DNA of 7,259 nt from Pseudomonadota bacterium (GTDB taxonomy: Bacteria > Pseudomonadota > Gammaproteobacteria > Xanthomonadales > Xanthomonadaceae), in assembly GCA_019348095.1 (NCBI GenBank), contig JAHWKC010000115.1:1-7259 (forward strand), written 5' to 3'. The notes below the pieces were generated by a model. It saw only the letters and a list, made by a program, of their open reading frames with translations. It searched no databases and was not told the DNA's origin. Every line of letters begins with the position of its first letter. Position 1 is the first letter of the stretch. A program made the translations under genes and the position numbers. Positions 6,380-7,259 of this stretch are shown in pieces.

Positions 6380-6475
6380 ATGACCGAGCCCAGCGCGCAG
6401 CCACCGCAGATCGAGATCGACGGCCAGGGCGCGTCGCGCTTGCGGCTATCCGGCCGCTGGACGCTGAAGTTCGCC
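6380..6475 (+). CDS. Truncated N-terminus, probable STAS domain of an MlaE-type ABC permease
   Basis: The ATG at 6380 begins MTEPSAQPPQIEIDGQGASR followed by LRLSGRWTLKFA. Alternating hydrophobic beta strands with a SG-WTL turn match the start of STAS-like domains, which are fused to the N-terminus of MlaE-type lipid-transport ABC permeases in many gammaproteobacteria. After about 32 residues the frame becomes the C-terminal end of a histidine kinase, so no permease helices remain. It is divergent from the exporter gene. The family call rests on a short segment and is tentative; the truncation is well supported. The right boundary is approximate. Confidence 0.45.
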
Positions 6476-6595
6476 AACGCCATCAGCCGCGCGCTGGCCG
6501 AGGCGCAGGGCGGGAGCCTGACGGTCCGGAGCCAGCTCGGCGAGGGCAGCTGCTTCACCCTCACGCTCCCCGACCGACCCCCCATGCCGCGATGA
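6476..6595 (+). CDS. C-terminal fragment of a sensor histidine kinase
   Basis: The residues AISRALAEAQGG, SLTVRSQLGEGSCFTLTLP and a short tail before the TGA at 6593-6595 match the end of the HATPase_c domain of sensor kinases. There GLGLAI plus a helix, a GG turn, a strand and GxGTxFxxxLP form the G2-to-end region. The preceding GLGL part, N and G1 boxes and the dimerisation domain are absent; instead the frame is fused to the segment starting at 6380. The stop overlaps the next ATG (ATGA at 6592-6595), as expected for a kinase co-translated with a following gene such as a response regulator. It cannot act as a kinase by itself. Confidence 0.65.
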   Translation, partial: NAISRALAEAQGGSLTVRSQLGEGSCFTLTLPDRPPMPR

Positions 6596-7259
6596 CCGAC
6601 GTCCCCGCAGACGTGCCGGCCGTCGAGCCGCAGGCCGGCGAGCTGCGCATCCGCTACCGCGTTGACGGGCTGCTGCGCGACGTCATGACGGTGCCGTCCA
6701 ACGCCAGCTCCGCGGCGGTCAGCCGCATCAAGATCATCTCAGGGCTGGACATCGCCGAGCGCCGTCGCCCGCAGGACGGCCGGGCCACGTTCACCGTCGA
6801 CGACAGCACCGTCGACGCCCGCGTCTCCACACTGCCGACCCTGCACGGGGAGAAGGTCGTCGTACGACTGCTGCCGCGCGCCGACGCGGTGCCCGTGCTG
6901 AGCGCGACGGGGCTGAGCCTGTCGCAGCTCGAGACGGTGACGACCACGCTGAACCAGACACAGGGGCTGGTGCTCATCACCGGCCCGACCGGCTCGGGCA
7001 AGACGAACACGCTCTACGCCGGGATCCAGCAGGTCAGCACCCCCGACCGCAACATCGTCACGCTCGAGGACCCGGTCGAGGTCCAGGTCAGCGGCATCAC
7101 CCAGGTGCAGGTGCACGAGCGGTCCGGCCTGACCTTCGCGCGCGGGCTGCGCAGCGTCCTGCGCCAGGACCCGGACATCGTCGTGATCGGCGAGATGCGG
7201 GATCCCGAGACGATCTCGGCGGCGCTCGAGATCACCGACTCCGGCCACAAGGTCTTCTC
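6592..7259 (+). CDS. PilB/GspE-type secretion ATPase, partial, with aberrant N-terminus
   Basis: The frame is open to the window edge (222 residues). From about residue 14 it is a type II secretion/type IV pilus assembly ATPase, the cytoplasmic hexameric motor that powers pilus or pseudopilus polymerisation. Visible features are the N2-domain strand GELRIRYRVDGLLRDV, Walker A GPTGSGKT (131-138), the Asp-box LEDPVE (158-163), the His-box region QVQVHERSGLTFARG, and Walker B DIVVIGEMRDPE (195-206). A normal PilB/GspE has 150 or more residues before this and usually a S-D-[IV]-H-[IV]-E-P segment. Here only MTDVPADVPA precedes VEPQAGEL, so the true N-terminus is missing and a second join near 6625-6640 is likely. 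The first residues may be the start of the gene that followed the kinase. Asp codons are GAC in 15 of 16 cases, unlike the central block. The C-terminus lies beyond the window. Confidence 0.85.
   Translation, partial: MTDVPADVPAVEPQAGELRIRYRVDGLLRDVMTVPSNASSAAVSRIKIISGLDIAERRRPQDGRATFTVDDSTVDARVSTLPTLHGEKVVVRLLPRADAVPVLSATGLSLSQLETVTTTLNQTQGLVLITGPTGSGKTNTLYAGIQQVSTPDRNIVTLEDPVEVQVSGITQVQVHERSGLTFARGLRSVLRQDPDIVVIGEMRDPETISAALEITDSGHKVF

Noticed and set aside
4677..6383. 568-codon plus-strand open frame across the heptamer array and opposite the exporter.
   Set aside because: It translates the 7-bp repeat and then the antisense of the exporter; Gln/Arg/His-rich with no ribosome binding site.
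1..7259. A new multi-gene defence or biosynthetic system.
   Set aside because: The intact genes are ordinary housekeeping or transport families, and the odd gene fusions coincide with probable assembly joins.

Overview
The window looks like a composite. A central block of roughly 5.8 kb (about 650 to 6475) has the gene content, gene styles and interspersed repeats I associate with the family Xanthomonadaceae (Lysobacter/Luteimonas/Stenotrophomonas-like). It is flanked on both sides by very GC-rich DNA that looks actinobacterial. All four coding segments that meet at these borders are broken mid-gene, and the joined reading frames fuse unrelated proteins. The simplest reading is a chimeric metagenome or amplification assembly rather than a natural locus. 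Codon use supports this: Asp is GAC in 10 of 10 codons of the first segment and 15 of 16 of the last ORF, whereas proS in the middle uses at least 13 GAT codons. The taxonomic labels come from recognition of protein style and codon use, not from a search.

Layout. 3 to ~648 (+): 3' part of a secreted/surface-type protein of unknown function, open at the window edge. ~649 to 736 (-): first residues of a small gene that overlaps the end of pssA by ATGA and is cut by the join. 733 to 1500 (-): pssA, phosphatidylserine synthase. 1640 to 1852 (-): a 70-residue single-pass membrane protein. 1866 to 2340: GC-rich DNA with no convincing gene, carrying candidate promoters. 2341 to 4074 (+): proS, prolyl-tRNA synthetase with the editing insertion. 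4308 to 4673 (+): a short H-NS-family nucleoid protein with a good promoter, a strong Shine-Dalgarno sequence and a clear intrinsic terminator. 4674 to 5027: ten 7-bp tandem repeats with G-quadruplex potential, an imperfect inverted repeat, and an inverted pair of GTAG-type REP palindromes. 5028 to 6290 (-): ThrE-type threonine/serine exporter. From 6380 (+): a divergent gene start (probable STAS domain of an MlaE-type ABC permease) that runs at about 6475 into the C-terminal end of a histidine kinase. The kinase end overlaps by ATGA an ORF that soon becomes a PilB/GspE-type secretion ATPase, open at the right edge.

The central genes are housekeeping functions (phospholipid synthesis, tRNA charging, nucleoid structure, amino-acid export) and do not form one pathway. 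I found no convincing new system. The observations most worth checking are the joins, an arginine in ProRS where E. coli has its editing lysine K279, the REP pair and 7-bp repeat array, a 14-bp perfect palindrome in a divergent intergenic region, and a possible leaderless start for pssA.
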